The translations under genes and the position numbers were made by a program. Below are positions 1 through 12,693 of a stretch of 64,000 nucleotides of DNA, in pieces. The stretch comes from Coffea arabica (lineage: Eukaryota > Streptophyta > Magnoliopsida > Gentianales > Rubiaceae). The DNA lies in contig NC_092317.1 of NCBI RefSeq assembly GCF_036785885.1, positions 2,854,501 to 2,918,500 on the forward strand, in the 5' to 3' direction. Every line of letters starts with the position of its first letter. The first letter of the stretch is position 1. The notes under the pieces are model-generated. The model saw only the letters and a list, made by a program, of their open reading frames with translations, ran no database searches and had not been told where the DNA came from.

Positions 1-1325
1 CACAAATTACAGGTAATTTCATTAGCTATATGTCTATTATTAGGGTTAAAATGTTAATCAACATGTTGATCAATAAGGAAAGTCATTTAAGTTTCCCTTT
101 TTTCAGATTATTATTCAATTTACGTTTCATGGATTATAAGTAATTTCATTAGTTATATGTATGTTCTTGGGGTTAAAATTCAAAGCCACACTCATTCTTA
201 TATAGTGTGAGGTTTTGTTTCGCATCTTTTTGGTTTCTTTTTGGTTCATCTTTTTAGTCTTTTTGCAGCAATTTTAGGTTTGTTTATTTGTATAAGAAAG
301 CATTCATTATTGTTCTATAATATAAAAAAGTACTTATTGAAGTTGTTTGCTTGAAATAGTTTCTACAAATTCATCACTGCATAAGGAAATCAAACTATTT
401 CTATTACCTTTGCTTAATTAGAAGGTATATGTGAAACACTATCAATATCAATAGTTTAGAAGCTGTTTATTCTATTAATTAATTAGTGGTTAAACAATTC
501 AAACTCAAATCAGCAGTATATCATGTAACCTACCAATTTACAATGCTTCACTAACAAATTACTATCAAAATGAATTCTATCTATAAATCACTCACTACAT
601 GCAGTAAAAAATACACCATAACTGAACTAATTAAGATGTTTTTTTTTGGCTTACCTTATTCCAAATACCTCTCGGAAAACTTTTTCTTGTAGTTGCTCCA
701 AACATATTACATCATAAGCACACCATTCAAATTATACAGACCAACCAAATTTTCAAAATTTGTTATGGAAGTAGTCACCCAACACTACACACCACCAAAC
801 CCATCCAAGTAAACAATAAAATTAAGGAACAAAACTCACTTCAAGTTGAACCACCAAAAATAGTTTACCTTGAAAACCATTTTGGCATGCAGAGTATAAA
901 GGTAGCAAAAACAATTGAATATGTTTTCTTCGGATTAATCGGGATCTAAAGAGCAAAGACAATTGAATATGTTTTCAATGTGTATTCATTTCAATTGCAC
1001 AATAAATACCACACTTCAAGTAAATGTGCCTGTAACACCATTTAAGTAATTACACCAATATATAAGCTTATATGACTTGTACCCGATGCAAAAATAATTA
1101 TAAAATAATCCCACGTACCAAAAATTTCTAAATGTCTTCACAAATATACGCTTTAAATGTACAAATATAAGGAGATTTTTATAAACATATCACCATCATT
1201 TGTACCAAAAGCTAAAAAATAAACTCCATATTATTCCATATTTCGAAAATACCCCAATTTATGCAATTGAAATTTAAAATCTCTTTTTGATCACAACTCA
1301 AGCTTATACAGTAGAAGGATTTGAA
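1..1325. other. AT-rich intergenic DNA, no gene seen
   Basis: This stretch is AT-rich with no open reading frame of note on either strand and no splice-flanked coding segment I could support. It lies left of the point, about 1,326, where similarity to the second half of the window begins (near 27,335), so it marks the outer left edge of the segmental duplication. Confidence 0.5.
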
Positions 1326-1747
1326 AGTGCACTTTAAAACCAAAGGGCAAGGAGTCATGGCCAGTAACACGAAGACCATGAAGTTACATCAGAAATTAGA
1401 ATTGCCAAACAAGTTGGACTTTAGGAGATGCTGTCCACTGACTAGCTTTGATTCGACATCCTTTAATTACTCCGTGAGACACGAAAGGTTCAGTGCAATA
1501 ACTGTGCCTTTTGAGTTTTGACCACGAGGAACACCAGAAAATGAAAAATGTCCATTCAAACAGACCCTTAGTCCACACTCTACTCAGTATTCCACGTTCA
1601 AATTTCAAATTTCAATCCAATCAGAGGACTTTATTTCCACTCACTGCACCGCTAGCTAACATCATAATTCTAGAAAACGACATAGAAATTCATAGAAAAA
1701 GCACAATCATTGGATGCTTTGCAACAAAATACTTGTAATTAGGATCA

Positions 1748-3164
1748 TCAGACTCCACAGTAGGATTTAATTTGACACTTGGATTTTTGCCCCTCCTCTG
1801 TCACGCAGAATAGAAGATACTTGAAGGGATCGAATGGCTTGTACTGCAACGGATGCTCATCATCAACTAGCTTTTCTGGTACTTGAACCATCACGTCCCT
1901 CATGAATGCAAATAGGCTGAGGGAATATCTTTGTTCACTCCCTGACATTATTGTTACCCGATGAAGTGGAGGTTCGATCCTGCCATTAGTCCACGCCTAG
2001 AAAGGCCAAATTAAAACAACATTTAGATTGAAAATTAAGTCAAGCCAGTTTTAAGTATTACAACTAGTGTAGATGAGTTAAAGAAACCTTCGTTTAGTAA
2101 CTAAAATTAAGATTCGGCCTTGTTCCGTGATTACATTTTTCTATTAACTTTTTCACTCACATACATCAAATCGTTACAGTATTTTTTTCATGAAAAATCA
2201 AGAAAAATGCAACCCAAACACAAAAATTTTCCGTTCCTCCACCACCCTTCTTAAATTTTACTTCTCACCGGTTTAAATGAAAAAAAAAAAATTGTAGAAC
2301 GAATGAAGGAATGGGATGTGGCATACCATACATACATCCCCCGCCATGACAATGAAAGAAGAAGGAGATAAGGAATCAATAAGCATCCAGTCGCCATTCT
2401 TGGTCATGATCTCTAGACCATTTACTTGTGCTTGATGAAGAATGGACATGAAGGTCTGGTCGGCGTGAGGGAAAAGACCGACATTGCTTTCATCTTCTCG
2501 GGGCGCCCTGTACTTGATTAGCCTAAGAAGGTAGTAAATGGATCCGAGGAGTGATTCACAATCCTTCTCTACGCCGTAAGTCTCTGCCACCATCCTCATC
2601 ACCACATGATTTAGTTCAGCAACAAGCTTTGAGTACGAGAGTGCTGTTTCACTGTTCCATTCAAGAAATCATAGCTCAAAAAAGCACTAGCAATTCAACA
2701 TGTCAAGTGAAGTAACCACTCCACTGATTAACTGATAGCAGAATACACACACGCACGCACGCATTTACACACTTATAAAGGAGTACACACCTAAAATGAT
2801 TGTTTCCATTGGGCCATAATACGTTGGTGAATCTTTGAACTCCGTCAACAGTGGTGGCATTTTCGATGCCCAAAGCTTCGAGCAAAGGAATTCTACGGTG
2901 TGCAATATAGCCATGAGAAGGCGAATCAGAAGTGTTGAGGACTTTGGTTTCCGTCGGGAGTTCAAACAACTCCTGGGATGCAAGAAAGATGGCCTGGTGA
3001 AGTTCCAAGGAAACCTTATCGTAGTTCGCTATGAAGCAGCCATACTCTTCCAGCGCTCGAACAACTTCTTCCCGTGTCGATAGCCAACGAGTAGAACTGG
3101 GATTCAAGGTTTCCCCGGTGAAATCTAGAACAGGAAGCTGGTTTTGCCTTGTTACAGAACCCAT
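1748..3164 (-). CDS. AOP1-like 2-oxoglutarate-dependent dioxygenase, intact
   Basis: Predicted Fe(II)/2-oxoglutarate-dependent dioxygenase of the plant AOP/GA-oxidase-like (DOXC) superfamily, a soluble enzyme family that hydroxylates or desaturates specialised metabolites and hormones. The substrate cannot be read from sequence. Three minus-strand exons with GT-AG introns are 2,791-3,164, 2,327-2,651 and 1,748-1,996. They sum to 948 nt, or 315 codons plus a TGA stop, the usual size for the family. The N-terminal DIOX_N-like part begins MGSVTRQNQLPVLDF. The Fe-binding triad is His187-x-Asp189 (in GLFPHADQTF) and His245 (in PPLHRVT). The 2-oxoglutarate-binding Arg256-x-Ser258 lies in QRYSLSLF. 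No frameshift or premature stop was found. A duplicate at 28,020-30,220 is dead. The transporter gene 11 kb away shares the same strand and duplicated block. AOP1-like is the best family name; assignment within the superfamily is less certain. Confidence 0.88.
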
Positions 3165-3295
3165 GAAAAGAATCGAGTATCCTGTTACAGGTAGCTGGCT
3201 TTGCTCGGAGTTTTCCTAGTTTTAGAAATGGCAAAGGAAAATCTTTGGTCTCTGGTAATAGCTCAGAACCACTAGTGCTCAGTTCACGCGTAGGG

Positions 3296-3303
3296 TGTTT
3301 ATA
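3296..3303 (-). promoter_or_regulatory. Candidate TATA box of the dioxygenase gene
   Basis: The minus strand reads TATAAACA about 130 bp upstream of the ATG at 3,164. The equivalent site upstream of the copy B pseudogene reads TATAAGTA. The position suits a plant core promoter, but this is inferred from motif and spacing only. Confidence 0.45.
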
Positions 3304-3454
3304 ATTGTCGGCGGTAAAGGATGTCAGTCATGGCGTGGAGTTGCAATCCGATGGGCCCCAATGTAATGAGAAAATTATTATAAAAAAAAAAAACAAATGA
3401 AGAAGAAACTCTCCTCGTAATAATCATAGCCTGTTTCAGGATAAAGTGAGTCAC

Positions 3455-3507
3455 AACTCACAAATGATTTTTTTTTTTTTTTTTTTGAGGGTAACTCACA
3501 AATGATT
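3455..3507. mobile_element. Ultra-short poly(A)-tailed insertion with 15-bp TSD
   Basis: A 15-bp direct repeat, aactcacaaatgatt, at 3,455-3,469 and 3,493-3,507 flanks a 23-bp insert at 3,470-3,492 made of a T run followed by gagggt. On the minus strand this is six bases plus a poly(A) tail. Copy B (near 31,115) has a single, uninterrupted version of the target (one substitution). The structure is that expected of target-primed reverse transcription that stopped almost at once. Confidence 0.7.
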
Positions 3508-3547
3508 CAATGCTCCGCTTCATAACACTTGTATTTGAAATGCTTTC

Positions 3548-3990
3548 TGTCTTTATTTTTTATTTTTTTTTGCAAAACGGTAACAGCTTCCATTAAAATT
3601 CAAATTACATACTCCCTCCGTCCCACTTTGATAGTTCTGTTTCTTTTTTCACACAGTTTAAGAAAAAATAGTTAACTTTGTTGGAAAAGTAAATTTAGAT
3701 TGCTATTTTCCTAAAATACCCTCACATTAAATATGGTACAACTTTATGGGAACTTGAATTGATGGTAAAAAAAGAATCAACTCTCATTAAATGGGTTAGG
3801 TTTATAGTAACAACTACTTACATTGAATAAGGGTATTTTAGGAAAATTAAAATACAACTACATTCTTCAATTGGAAAGTGGACTACAATTTGGGACAGAT
3901 GAAAAAGGAATACAGGACTATCAAAATGGGACGGAGGGAGTATATAGTTTGAGCAACTGCTCTTACATCTTGCTTGGCTAAGTGTCTTTA
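3548..3990 (-). mobile_element. Short 5'-truncated retroposon with nested Stowaway MITE
   Basis: The 8-bp repeat tgtcttta at 3,548-3,555 and 3,983-3,990 flanks an insert that begins with a T-rich tract, so its poly(A) tail is on the minus strand. The insert is absent from copy B, where the flanks are joined near 31,172. Without the MITE nested inside it (3,612-3,940) it is only about 100 bp. It is probably the 3' end of a LINE; the exact family is not identifiable. Confidence 0.5.
3612..3940. mobile_element. Stowaway-like MITE (329 bp)
   Basis: Terminal inverted repeats begin ctccctccgtccc on the left and end gggacggagggag on the right, flanked on both sides by the dinucleotide TA, the Tc1/mariner target. 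This is the classic plant Stowaway terminus. It has no coding capacity. It sits inside the retroposon fragment at 3,556-3,982. A second, larger family member is at 21,820-22,262. Confidence 0.9.
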
Positions 3991-4026
3991 ATAGGCACAC
4001 CATCTTTGTAAGTACTAGGAGGAGAA

Positions 4027-4045
4027 CACCGCGCGATGCGCGGTG
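4027..4045 (-). terminator. Helitron 3'-terminal hairpin
   Basis: This 19-bp palindrome has a perfect stem caccgcgc/gcgcggtg and a 3-nt loop. On the minus strand it lies 8 nt before the terminal CTAG. In Helitrons this hairpin acts as the transposition (rolling-circle) terminator, not a transcription terminator. Confidence 0.8.
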
Positions 4046-7000
4046 AAAATTTTCATGTTTGCCCAGTTATGCATCATACATAATTAAATTTCAAGTTTAC
4101 CCAATTATTTAGGTTTTTCCAGTTATACAAAGTACATAATGGTTGCAAATTATATTAAGCTAAATCATAAATATTGTATTCATCCATTCAAAATTAGATA
4201 AAGCTGTATCGTATTTATCCATTCAAAAGTTTCTAAAGCAATTAGCAAAAGTAATTTCCGATGATACTGTAACCGTGAAGTGCATCCATGTTAGCAGACT
4301 TAAGAAAATGACTCTCATCTAGAAAGAAAACGAATAGTATAATTCTAAGTTACAGGACTTGTTGGATTTCTTTCTCCACCAAATTTTCCCATTAGAAAGC
4401 AGTATCAGTACAATATTCTTAATGTTTCAAAAGGTATAAATTATAAAAATACAAAAAAGCTATGAAATGCCCTTTTTCTCTCAACTACTAACACCCATGA
4501 AGACTCCTTTTTTAATGTAAATAGTAAGAGATACAAGACTCAAACACAATTGGGAGTGGAGAGCTGCATATGCTTCCAGTCTGTGATAAGATAAACAAGT
4601 CATTATCTCAAGTTTAGAACCTTATTGACATAGCAAATGAGATATGATAAAGCAAATGAAATAGATATATAATGGAAATATTTTGGGCGCATGATAACAG
4701 CAAAGAAAGGTATTAATACCTTTCAAAATGGCATTTGAGGCCAAAATATTCATCCACCGACCCAACAAATTTTATCACTTTAATCTTGTTTTCCTACAAC
4801 AATTGAAACTTATTCAGAACTGTTTTTGAATTTTGGAATTAAAATCACCAAAAGACGAAACAAGTTCGATTTCTTTGGAATTCATACAAGGTAGAGACAT
4901 CAAGAAAAGAATATAGGAACTTGTAGAATAGAAAACTTGCAATAATATTTTTTGAACTAATTTTGACTATTTAACTAACATAAAGTAAGAACTCACCAAG
5001 AAGGCTTCATACTCTTGTTTCATCAAATGTAATAAAACATCTCTACACTTAAAAGTCACCAAGAAGATACACAACTATTTATTTGGCTGAGTTAGACTAA
5101 GTATAAAAATTGTGCATCTCATGTTTAAAGGTTTGAAACTGCACACTTGTCAAATGGATTTAAACCAAATTTTGCATTCCCACTTGTGCCCTCAAATAAG
5201 GACAAGATATTAGTCGGCCAATATTCTGCATCTTTTTGTCATTACTTATGAGTTGTATGTAAGTTCTTAATCGAATTCGAGAAAAGAAGAAAGACAAAAA
5301 AATTTTTTGTATAATACATACTGTATAAAAAAATCAATAAAAAGAAAATGACAACTTCTTTAGTGCTACAATTTAAATATGTTTCACCTTTTTGAAAAAG
5401 ACATTTTTTAAACCATTTCAGCCATTTAATTAGTTAAACAACTTCCTAAATTGTCAAGTCCTTGTGCTCCAATGAAACAGCAAAAGTGGCACGCCACTTA
5501 AGTTCCCAATTTATATTAAATCTACCATAGGAATTTTCTCGTCCTAATTTTTGTGCTTATCTTAGTAGCCAAATTTTTAAAGTCAATGATTAAGAAACTT
5601 ATTTACATAGCACACCAAACATCTTACTAAAGCAAGCAGCACATTGTGGGCATAATCAAACTTATGTAGGCATAATCAAACTTATTGATACAAAACTAAG
5701 AAAAAAAGAAGCCAAGAATTTAATTTCACTTACTTGAGTTATAAAATGCTATCCAAAAGTGTGAAATAGCTGGCTACCTATCTCTCATAGTAGACCGCGT
5801 ATACATAAACCGTTGCACCTTTATCTTGGGCACAATTTTCTTACTTCTATTTTGAAAAGCAAAAAAGAAATTTAGAACCAAGTTTTTACCATAGCCATGA
5901 TGCACAGGTATTCAAAGATTCAAAAGTCAAAAGAATTAGCTTTCTGGATGATGCTCTCTGTGTCTTGCTTAGGAACCTTATATACGCTTCAATAAAACAA
6001 ATTAAATTGCAGCAAGAAGTACAATTATTAATATGCATATCTTAAGTCATAACCATTTTCTTCTTTGTCAGGAAGAAATTACCTTATTTCTATGTGCTTT
6101 GGTAGCCATCTACCATGAGGAAAAAATGATCAAAAGGGTTAAAACAAAAAAGGATGTCCCATGATAGCTTAAACAAATAAAAGCTAGAGCAAGAACAAAA
6201 CCAAGAAAATGATTTGAGAAATCACCAAACAACAGAATCATGATGGGAACAAGAGGAGATTCATCAAAAAGAGCTGAGAAAGAGTATTCATCGCCAAGAT
6301 ATCATCAATATACATTATATTTAGTCATACTTACACAAAATCAATAAGATTCCAACATCAGTACAATATGTCTTGTTTTACAAATAAACACTCACCAAGG
6401 GATAAAATGCAAAGATAATCTGGTCGCAACCAATTGTTTTTTATTCTGTATTGCTAGCAAAATAGTCAGATATTCCCCTATATATGAAGTTTCACTTGGA
6501 GGTTAATCTTTTAATTCCTACAATCCATTTTGCAGTTTCAAGAAATGCTTCAATATGATGCAAAAAATACCAGAGAGAGAAAAACATAAAAAATAAAAAT
6601 GAAATAGGTAATCTAATAACTTTAAATCTAGAGGAAATAGGATAACCTTCCCAAACAATCATCCTCCACTTTTTTCAAGACCAATAAATAGGGCAAAGCG
6701 AGAAAAAAATTACAATAAACTACTAAGGAGGAAGAGGGGGGAATGAAGAGAACACAAAAACATTAAAACACACCTTCATGGTTGAATGGAGAAAAGTAGC
6801 CTCCTTTTTCCTTGTTCCTTTATCTAGAAATAATATAGAACAAACAAATGCAGAAAAAATCAAATTAATTAGGAAAAAGTAAAGACAAAATCAAATTAGA
6901 TTAACTTTTTTCCAGGGGAAAAAACAGAGAGTCTAAATAATGTGCACTTTGAGAAAAGAATTTCTCCAATCCTTTGTTGCATATCTTAATATCTTGTAAT

Positions 7001-8106
7001 AAACATTTGGAACATATTAAAGCATAGAAGATAATTATAATTAATATGTTAGACCACCAAATCTAGCATAGGGTCTGTGAAACTACAATACGAAACAAAA
7101 CAATAGCAACAAAGCCTGAGGATTAGCAGGAAGCAAAGAACTTGTGTTTGCCAAACCATAAATAGGCATTAAGCACTAAACATCTGAATGCATTTCCAAA
7201 GTTTCACATCCAAATTGATTAAGAAACCAAAATTAAAGAAAAAGCCAACTAAAAAAACCGGAAAAAGGTAAAGAAAAAACAAATCCAGATTTTTTCATCA
7301 AAGAAAACTATCAAATTCCACATATGATGAATTTCAACCAGCTAAACCTCTTCTTTCTTTTGGGTGGTTCTGCTTAACCAGCAATGCAAAACATAAATGA
7401 CCAAGATTGGAACCTAAAATATTAAAATCTCAAAAAAAAAGTCAACATATATAATGCAAATACATGTTAAATACAAATACTAAAGCAAATCATATGATTT
7501 TTTCCCAAACAAATTTTGCTTGTTTGAAGCAAATCATGTCCACATCACGCCTGTGCTACCATACGTTGTGCTATAGCCATAATAAATCTTGGTGAATATA
7601 TCAACATGAGTAAATGTTTTTTACACCCTGCAGTCTTCAAGGCAATAAAAAAAACCCTGATTCCTAAAGCAAAAATATTTTCCCAAGCAACAGTAATATG
7701 TCGAGATTTAAAGACACTAAGCCAAGTATAACTGAGCAAAACTTCTCTAGCAAAACTGCTGGATTGAGCAAATATGCAGCCATAATTTCCTAATCTTATA
7801 CCTGTTAACGGTCTCTAAATACATTCTAGGAATAAACTCACCACATGTAATAGTCTTTTATACACACACATACACATACTTCACCATTGTTCTATAATAA
7901 TCTGGACTAAACATTTCAATCTTTTGTCCAAGTCAAAACATCATATGCAAAAAACAGATAGACACACAGACCAGGCATTTTTGTAATAACTGATTATCTA
8001 GGTGTGATATTTCAAGTAAACCTCTTTTTGTTCCTAATACAAGAAACACACATGGAACAAAATGTTATCCGGTGATTAGCAAATGAAAGATAATGAGCAA
8101 TTATAC

Positions 8107-9194
8107 CTTAGCAGCATCTTCCAAGGATTTGTGGTAGAGTTCACTAGTTAAATTCTGCAAAATGAAAATCAAGAACCACCAAAATAATTCAGCAGAATGC
8201 AGTGTTTTATCACCAAATTACATATACCTTAGGCAGCATCTAGTTGAAGTTCATACAGAGTTGCTCTGTCAATTGACAAATCTTTAACATGTCTTCTATA
8301 CTTGTTCTTTCCCATGTTAAGACTCCTTTCACTCCATTGCCAATTAGTCTCGCTCTAACTTATTTTGTCTAACCTGTTAACATATTAATTAGTCATATAA
8401 TAATCCTTTAATTGCTAAAAATGCCATACACACTATAAACCCAGAAGGAAAACCCGTCTAAAATAAGTTGCATGATAAAAGGTAGGAAGGCTACTATTAT
8501 CAAACTGTTCACTAATGAATTAAAGGAGTGAATTTCAAATTATTAGAGCCGACTTTCACATATCTGTCTATAATTGAGCATAGGCATTTCTGATTCATGA
8601 CATTTGTTCAAAATCTGGTATTTTGATAAAACAGAAGGTTGAAGGGAAAAACTCATCAGAAGATTGCACCTATATAATATTCAACCTCACACTTTTTCTT
8701 TTGTCTAAACAAATAAACCAATCAAAATATTATGGGTAAAAACCCTGCACCATGACAAAGATTACACATTCGCACTCATGGGAAAAAATCTTAAATAGAA
8801 GACCTCTCCAAAAACCTTAAATAGAGTAGCGATTTACCTACATATAACCATTTATAGAATAGCAATGAAGCAGGTCGACAATCTTCTTGGAGCAAGATAT
8901 GTGAATAAGGCATAGGCAAGACTAACTGCAGACATATTTCTATTATTTCGACCCATAACATCAGAAGGCATTAGGGAAAAAATTTCTCAAATTTCTTACA
9001 TGTGTTTTGATGCTTCATAGCCATGGGAAAATTCGAGATATGCATATGGCAAGAAAAACAAGAATAAGTCAGTAATAGAAAAGGAAGGATGCAGCAAAAG
9101 CACATTTAATCATATAGAACCTGTTTTTAATAAGGGATCAACAAAAACTTACAAAATCTGATAAAAGTGTTGGAGGAAATTTGTAATATTTCAC
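8107..9194 (-). pseudogene. Possible captured exons inside the Helitron
   Basis: Three minus-strand segments have acceptable splice borders and open frames. 9,153-9,194 is 42 bp, phase 0, reading VKYYKFPPTLLSDF. About 8,228-8,320 includes MGKNKYRRHVKDLS and ends at a GT donor. 8,107-8,154 is 48 bp, phase 0, reading NLTSELYHKSLEDAAK. The second and third both end in a GATGCTGC(C/T)..AAG-like sequence before GT. Upstream on the minus strand (about 9,300-9,480) is a CT-rich tract like a plant 5' UTR. I do not recognise the protein. This could be a host gene fragment carried by the Helitron, or chance. Confidence 0.3.
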
Positions 9195-9644
9195 CTGCAA
9201 GATCAGAAATTTATGTATATTAGACAAATAAAAAATTTTAAAAAAAATAAAGGGCTAAATAAGTTTTGGCAGGGAGGGAAGAACTTTAAAACAAAGAGCC
9301 TCTCTGAGAAGATGAGAGAGGCTGGAAGATGAAGAAAACCATCTTGCTCGTTGTTGTTCTCAGAGAGAGGTTGGAAGATGAAGAAGAAGAGAGAGAGTTG
9401 TTCTAAGAGGTTTAGAGAGTGACGGTCGATGAACAAAGAGGGAAAGATGAGACTTTTGATGCATCGAGCCCAACCCCCTGTCAAATCCCACCAGAAAAAG
9501 CTGTTACAGAGAGAGGAAGTCTACACACCACATGTTTATTCAGAAAAGTGAAAAAAAAATGGGACAATGAGACTAATGGGAAGCGTTTTTCTCAAGGTGG
9601 AGCAAGGTAGATTAATTAACTAACAATTAATTGCAATAAATTGG

Positions 9645-10613
9645 TAATTAATTGTGATTTGTTAGGCAACAAAAAAGTAACAATATTAATTAATTAATTA
9701 TCAATTAATTGTTAAAAAGGACAACCAAATGTGATTTGATTGGCAACCAAAAAAAAAAGGCTAAATTTTGGCTAATAACTACACATAATTGATAATTAAA
9801 TGCGATTTGTTGGGTAACCAAAACAATATTAATAATTATAAAAGGCTGATAATTAAATGTGATTTGTCAGGCAATAAAATTGCGAAATTATTACTTAATT
9901 AATTAAAAATTAATTTCAAAAAATTGATAATTAAACTTGATTTGTTGGGCAACCCAAAATAAAAGAGGACATTTTTTATAAAATTTGAAAAAAAATTGTA
10001 ATTAAATGTGTTTTTTGGGGCAAACACAAAAAAAAAGCCAAAATTTTTGTTAATAATTGCAAAAAAGTTATTAATTAAATGTGATTTGTTAGGTAAAAAA
10101 ATAACACTATTAATTAGTTATTAACAATGAATTGTAAAATTTTGGTAATTAAATGTCATTTATTGGGTAACCGAAAAATGGAACCCAAATAAAAAGTAAA
10201 TAAATAAATAATTATAACAAATAATAATGGGGAATCTATAATTAAATACGGTGTGTGGCGTGACCAAATAATAAATGACACTAATGGAAGGGCACCACAT
10301 TGTTGATTGTTTACGTAGAATTAATACTAAATAAAGATTATCGTGGAAATTTGATAATAATAGTTGAATGTCTTCCCCTCTCATTCCAAAAAAAAAAATA
10401 AAAATAAAGAGCACCAATTTTTTTCAATGAGATTAGCTAGGTTCTCGTTGGAAAAAAATCAAATAAAGAGTAAATTTTTCACGATTGGAGCATAACAAAA
10501 GCAATTACAAAAAAAGATAACATAATAATAATTAATACAATTAGAGCATAACATAAGCAATTATTACAATAAATAAAAAATAATAATTACTAATTATGAT
10601 TTATTTGGCAACC
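9645..10613. repeat. Degenerate interspersed repeat near the Helitron 5' end
   Basis: A motif close to taattaaatgtgatttgtt followed by gggcaacc recurs at about 9,645, 9,727, 9,791, 9,848, 9,926, 9,998, 10,072, 10,144 and 10,589. Spacing is mostly 60-80 bp, with one long gap. Copies differ by scattered substitutions. There is no coding potential. Subterminal repeats of this kind are common near Helitron ends. Confidence 0.7.
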
Positions 10614-10938
10614 CAAAAAAACGTTGATAATTGTGAATAATTGGGATACCAATTTTTTGTTAACACAATTTATTGTTGGGAAAGGGAAAAAAAAGCTAAA
10701 TTTTAGCACAATCCTGCATGCAATTAGAAAACTACCACCTCCCATCCAATCAAAACTCGCCACATCACCATTTTCATGTGCAATTGGGAGGACTACCACC
10801 AGTCGACGAATCAGAGGACGACAACTCATCAAATTGGAATCAATTGGAGGACTACCACCAATTGACCAATAGGAGAGTGCCACATCAGCAATTGAGTTCA
10901 ATTTGAGGGAATGGCATTCACACATTTACTATATATGT

Positions 10939-11988
10939 TAATAAACACAACACACACACACACAGAGTCGCCGGTCCAGTCGCGTATCTTATTCCCCTGT
11001 ATTTAACAAATTTATTTACCTTTTACGAGAAAGGTTATATCTTCAATGGCCTCGAAGCAACAAGGTTTACCTGAATCTTTCTAATCTTTTTGAATAATTT
11101 TGATGGTGGGTCCTCAAAATATTTGTTTGGTTCACCGCGATATATTATTCAGGATTCATGATCATGATTTCTGTAGGTGGGTTTCCTTCCTTTCTAATCT
11201 TAAAAAATCTCCTTTCCAATTTCATAGTTTGTAAGGACCGGAGAGTAGCTCCCGTACTCTCAACCCTATATTTAGCTAGGCATGTTAGTAGAGTTTGGGT
11301 GATATCAATTGTTAATAATTATTTAGGATTTATCTTTTTTTATGCTGACCATGTATTCAATATTATCATTGAACGTATAATAAATAATTTAAATTTGAAT
11401 TTAAAATCTAAATTTGACACGACTCTACGTGTTTACACTACTGATACTGGGTGCATTAATAAAACTAAAGTCTAAAAATTGAAATTTAAAGTATGAATAC
11501 ATTAAGTTGCTAATTTGTTAAGTATTAAATATGATACATTTGAGCGTACTAATTTTTTAAAACAAGTTTTGTTTAGAAATTTCAGTGCTATTTAATTAAT
11601 TTAGATGTTCTATTTTTTTAAAATTATGAAATGCATCTAAATATATTAATATTTGAATTCATTAAATTTAAATACTGAATTGAGTTATCAAATCAAGTTT
11701 ATATAAACCTATTTGTAGAGGTACATGTAAGTGATGAAAATCAAAACGGATTTGCTGTACGAGCCCATTAATTGCCCAGAGTTGGCAACAGAGTTGAGTC
11801 TGACATTTGAATTCATCTACTATTTTGCAGGGATAGTTATGGGTTTGTCGACGTGGACAACCAGTAGAGACCAGAACACGGAATTTATAAGCCCCGACTA
11901 AGACACCGCAACACTTCGGCCCATTTAGGTTACCATTTTCAAGCAGGCTGCCTCAAATATTAATCCTTAGCGTAGGTCAACCCAGGTG
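10939..11988. other. Non-coding block shared by both duplicates
   Basis: No gene seen. The sequence aligns with copy B from about 32,915 onward (shared runs such as cctgtatttaacaaattta and the region 11,221-11,420). It provides the empty site, near 11,252, for the hAT element inserted at 33,546 in copy B. Confidence 0.7.
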
Positions 11989-12450
11989 TAGGCCTGTCAA
12001 CGAGCTGGATCCGGGCCAAAGTTCATTATTCTGAACCCCGACCCAGCATACTATATCGGATCCGGATCCGAATCCAATGAGTCTCGGATTCGGGTCAGGT
12101 CTACCCAAAAAAAATCTATCAAAACTTACAATTTCCAACAAAAATGAGAAAAATTATATATTTGTAAGCTAATTTCTAACTAATACAAAAAAAATCAAAT
12201 AAGAAAAGAAATTAAATTGACTTTACTCAAATACATCACCCTAATCAAATTATATTGATAAATATATACATTTTAAATTATTAATTCATTTATATCCGGA
12301 TTCGGGTCGGATACGGGTAGGAATATTATATTCCGCATCCGACCCTTTTTTTGTTTAACAAAACGGATCCGGATAACGGAATTAAATCCCTACCCGTACC
12401 CAGAATAATTTGACGGATCCGGTCCAGGTCTGACCCGGACCGTTGAACCT
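11989..12450. mobile_element. hAT-like non-autonomous remnant in copy A
   Basis: The segment opens taggcctgtcaacgagc and closes with an approximately inverted cgttgaacct. It has GGATCCG-rich subterminal sequence at both ends around an AT-rich core. Copy B lacks it: there the flanks are joined as acccaggtcaccggatctcc near 35,654. The target-site duplication is no longer clear, so assignment to hAT rests on the terminus style and copy comparison. Confidence 0.55.
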
Positions 12451-12693
12451 CGCCGGATCTCCTAAGCAAATCCAAATTATTGTCCCAAAAAAATAAAAAA
12501 TATATTCACTGAGAATTGAATTGTTTAGAGTAAATTATCAGAATCCATTTGACTGTGCGTGTTTTTGGTGTTTGTCTTAGGAAAAAAATTAATATTTGTT
12601 CAAAACTATTTATTTTTCCATAAAAAAATCTAGTAATATAAGTTTATTGGTATTTTTTAATTTATGAGTGTTTTATAGTGTTATCGTAAATAA

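Larger units (their letters stand above)
4015..10938 (-). mobile_element. Non-autonomous Helitron (about 6.9 kb)
   Basis: The 3' end on the minus strand is diagnostic: an 8-bp-stem GC-rich hairpin (plus 4,027-4,045), an 8-nt spacer, then the terminal CTAG (4,015-4,018) abutting a T in the flank. This is the Helitron CTRR|T rule. Comparison with copy B places the insertion between A and T of an ancestral ...taac/tataaacac site, and homology resumes near 10,939. The 5' end on the minus strand begins ACATATATAG instead of the canonical TC, so it is either mutated or slightly misplaced. No Rep/helicase reading frame is present, so the element would move only in trans. Several short splice-flanked coding-like segments (8,107-9,194) and a degenerate repeat family (9,645-10,613) lie inside. 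Confidence 0.75.

Noticed and set aside
7545-7739. 64-codon minus-strand frame inside the Helitron
   Set aside because: No recognisable motif and no convincing splice borders; retained only as part of the Helitron body.
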